Origin: an uncultured Lachnospiraceae bacterium
GTDB lineage: Bacteria; Bacillota; Clostridia; Lachnospirales; Lachnospiraceae
Assembly (NCBI GenBank): GCA_934408585.1
Contig: CAKRVA010000032.1
Span: forward strand, 1-5,958
DNA: 5,958 nucleotides
Direction: 5' to 3'
Position numbers and translations under genes: made by a program. The notes under the pieces were generated by a model. The model was given only the letters and a program-made list of their open reading frames with translations, was not told where the DNA came from and did no database searches. Shown here piece by piece: positions 5,431-5,958 of this stretch. Position 1 is the stretch's first letter, and every line of letters starts with the position of its first letter.

Positions 5431-5958
5431 TCATTGCCAATAGCAGGCAATCTTTTCCCGTGCCTGTTCTTTGGTAAGATGACATTGCTCCATTAATTTC
5501 TCAACAGTTACTTCTTTCGAGCTTCCAAATTCCTGACATAATGTAATAATTGATTTAATGTTGTTTTCCTTTTCTTCCTGAAGTATCTTTTCTACGTTTT
5601 GTCGCTCTTTTTCGCGCCCAATTTTCTCTCCGATTTCCCGCTCATCTCTCCGAATCAGCGCCAGTTCCCGTTCCTCATCGTATTCATAGATACTCATCTT
5701 CACTACCTCCGCTCTCTGCCTCAGTAAAAAATCCCTCAGAATCCCATTCCCGATACAGTACCCGATTGCTTCTTCCACCGCTTCCTCTAAGGGCATTCTC
5801 TTTCTGTTTTCTCTGATTTTCTCAACATACTGCATATATTCCTTTAATACCGGACAACCTTCCTTCAGTTTTTCATTCTTCCCTGAATTGATGTTCAGTA
5901 TCGTTACCTTCAGCTCCAGCTCCGGTGTTTCCGTCATCTTCTCAAATGCCTCTGACAG
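5431..5958 (-). CDS. C-terminal part of an Rpn-family PD-(D/E)XK nuclease / 'transposase' (5' end outside window)
   Basis: The last 175 residues of a longer protein. The frame runs open through the right edge: codons 5938-5958 read LSEAFEK directly before the Met at 5935-5937, so that Met is internal. The visible part fits the C-terminal region of Rpn-like proteins (recombination-promoting nucleases, often labelled PD-(D/E)XK nuclease family transposases). It has the 'ELKVTILNIN-G-N' strand, the LKEYMQYVEKIR helix, a MPLEEAVEEAI block, then a long charged Glu/Lys/Arg coiled-coil-like helix, and a short helical tail ending in CYWQ. The catalytic nuclease motifs would lie upstream, outside the window, so activity cannot be judged. 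These genes are multicopy and mobile-like in Lachnospiraceae. No inverted repeat or target duplication is seen at its 3' side. Confidence 0.8.
   Translation of the reverse strand: MSEAFEKMTETPELELKVTILNINSGKNEKLKEGCPVLKEYMQYVEKIRENRKRMPLEEAVEEAIGYCIGNGILRDFLLRQRAEVVKMSIYEYDEERELALIRRDEREIGEKIGREKERQNVEKILQEEKENNIKSIITLCQEFGSSKEVTVEKLMEQCHLTKEQAREKIACYWQ

Noticed and set aside
5386..5440. Possible promoter before the glycosylase gene (TTGATA or TTGGCA boxes)
   Set aside because: No -10 hexamer of reasonable quality stands at 16-18 bases spacing; the gene may instead be read from further upstream.
1..5958. CRISPR array, IS element termini, attachment site at the tRNA 3' ends
   Set aside because: No regularly spaced repeats, no terminal inverted repeats, and no second copy of a tRNA 3' end in the window.

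Overview
The window looks like chromosomal DNA from a low-to-moderate GC Firmicute, most likely a Lachnospiraceae-type Clostridia. The reasons are strong AGGAGG-like ribosome binding sites, the style of the protein sequences (pyridoxamine kinase, THUMP-type rRNA methyltransferase and an Rpn-type 'transposase' tail of the kind abundant in that family), and tRNA genes without an encoded CCA. This assignment is inferred from familiarity with the families; no search was run.

Layout. Positions 3-278 (+ strand) hold three tRNA genes: His(GUG), Gln(UUG), Lys(UUU). They end in a strong hairpin-plus-T terminator at 281-313. Every protein gene is on the - strand and reads toward that terminator, which is nearly symmetric and should also stop transcription from the right.

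Reading in the direction of transcription from the right edge: the 3' part of an Rpn-family nuclease-like gene (5431 to beyond 5958); a family 6-type hypoxanthine-DNA glycosylase (4867-5385) overlapping a pyridoxamine kinase (4047-4889); a small Asn/Lys/Ser/Thr-rich protein of 49 aa (3802-3951) with its own terminator (3763-3790). After a likely promoter near 3709-3737 comes a compact four-gene operon: RlmL-like THUMP methyltransferase (2522-3670), an Amidase_3-like membrane-anchored protein (1433-2485), RdgB/HAM1 dITP/XTP pyrophosphatase (797-1423) and a YfcE-type phosphodiesterase (315-800).

Most genes are ordinary housekeeping functions. The most notable observation is that the Amidase_3 protein has lost three of the four residues that bind zinc or catalyse in this family (His to Cys, His to Gln, Glu to Asn) while its reading frame and fold motifs remain intact. 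It is therefore probably a catalytically dead, membrane-tethered amidase relative. Two separate transcription units also carry enzymes against deaminated purines: RdgB cleans the nucleotide pool, and the glycosylase acts on hypoxanthine in DNA. I see no CRISPR array, insertion sequence ends, riboswitch or defence island. I did not find a clearly new multi-gene system.
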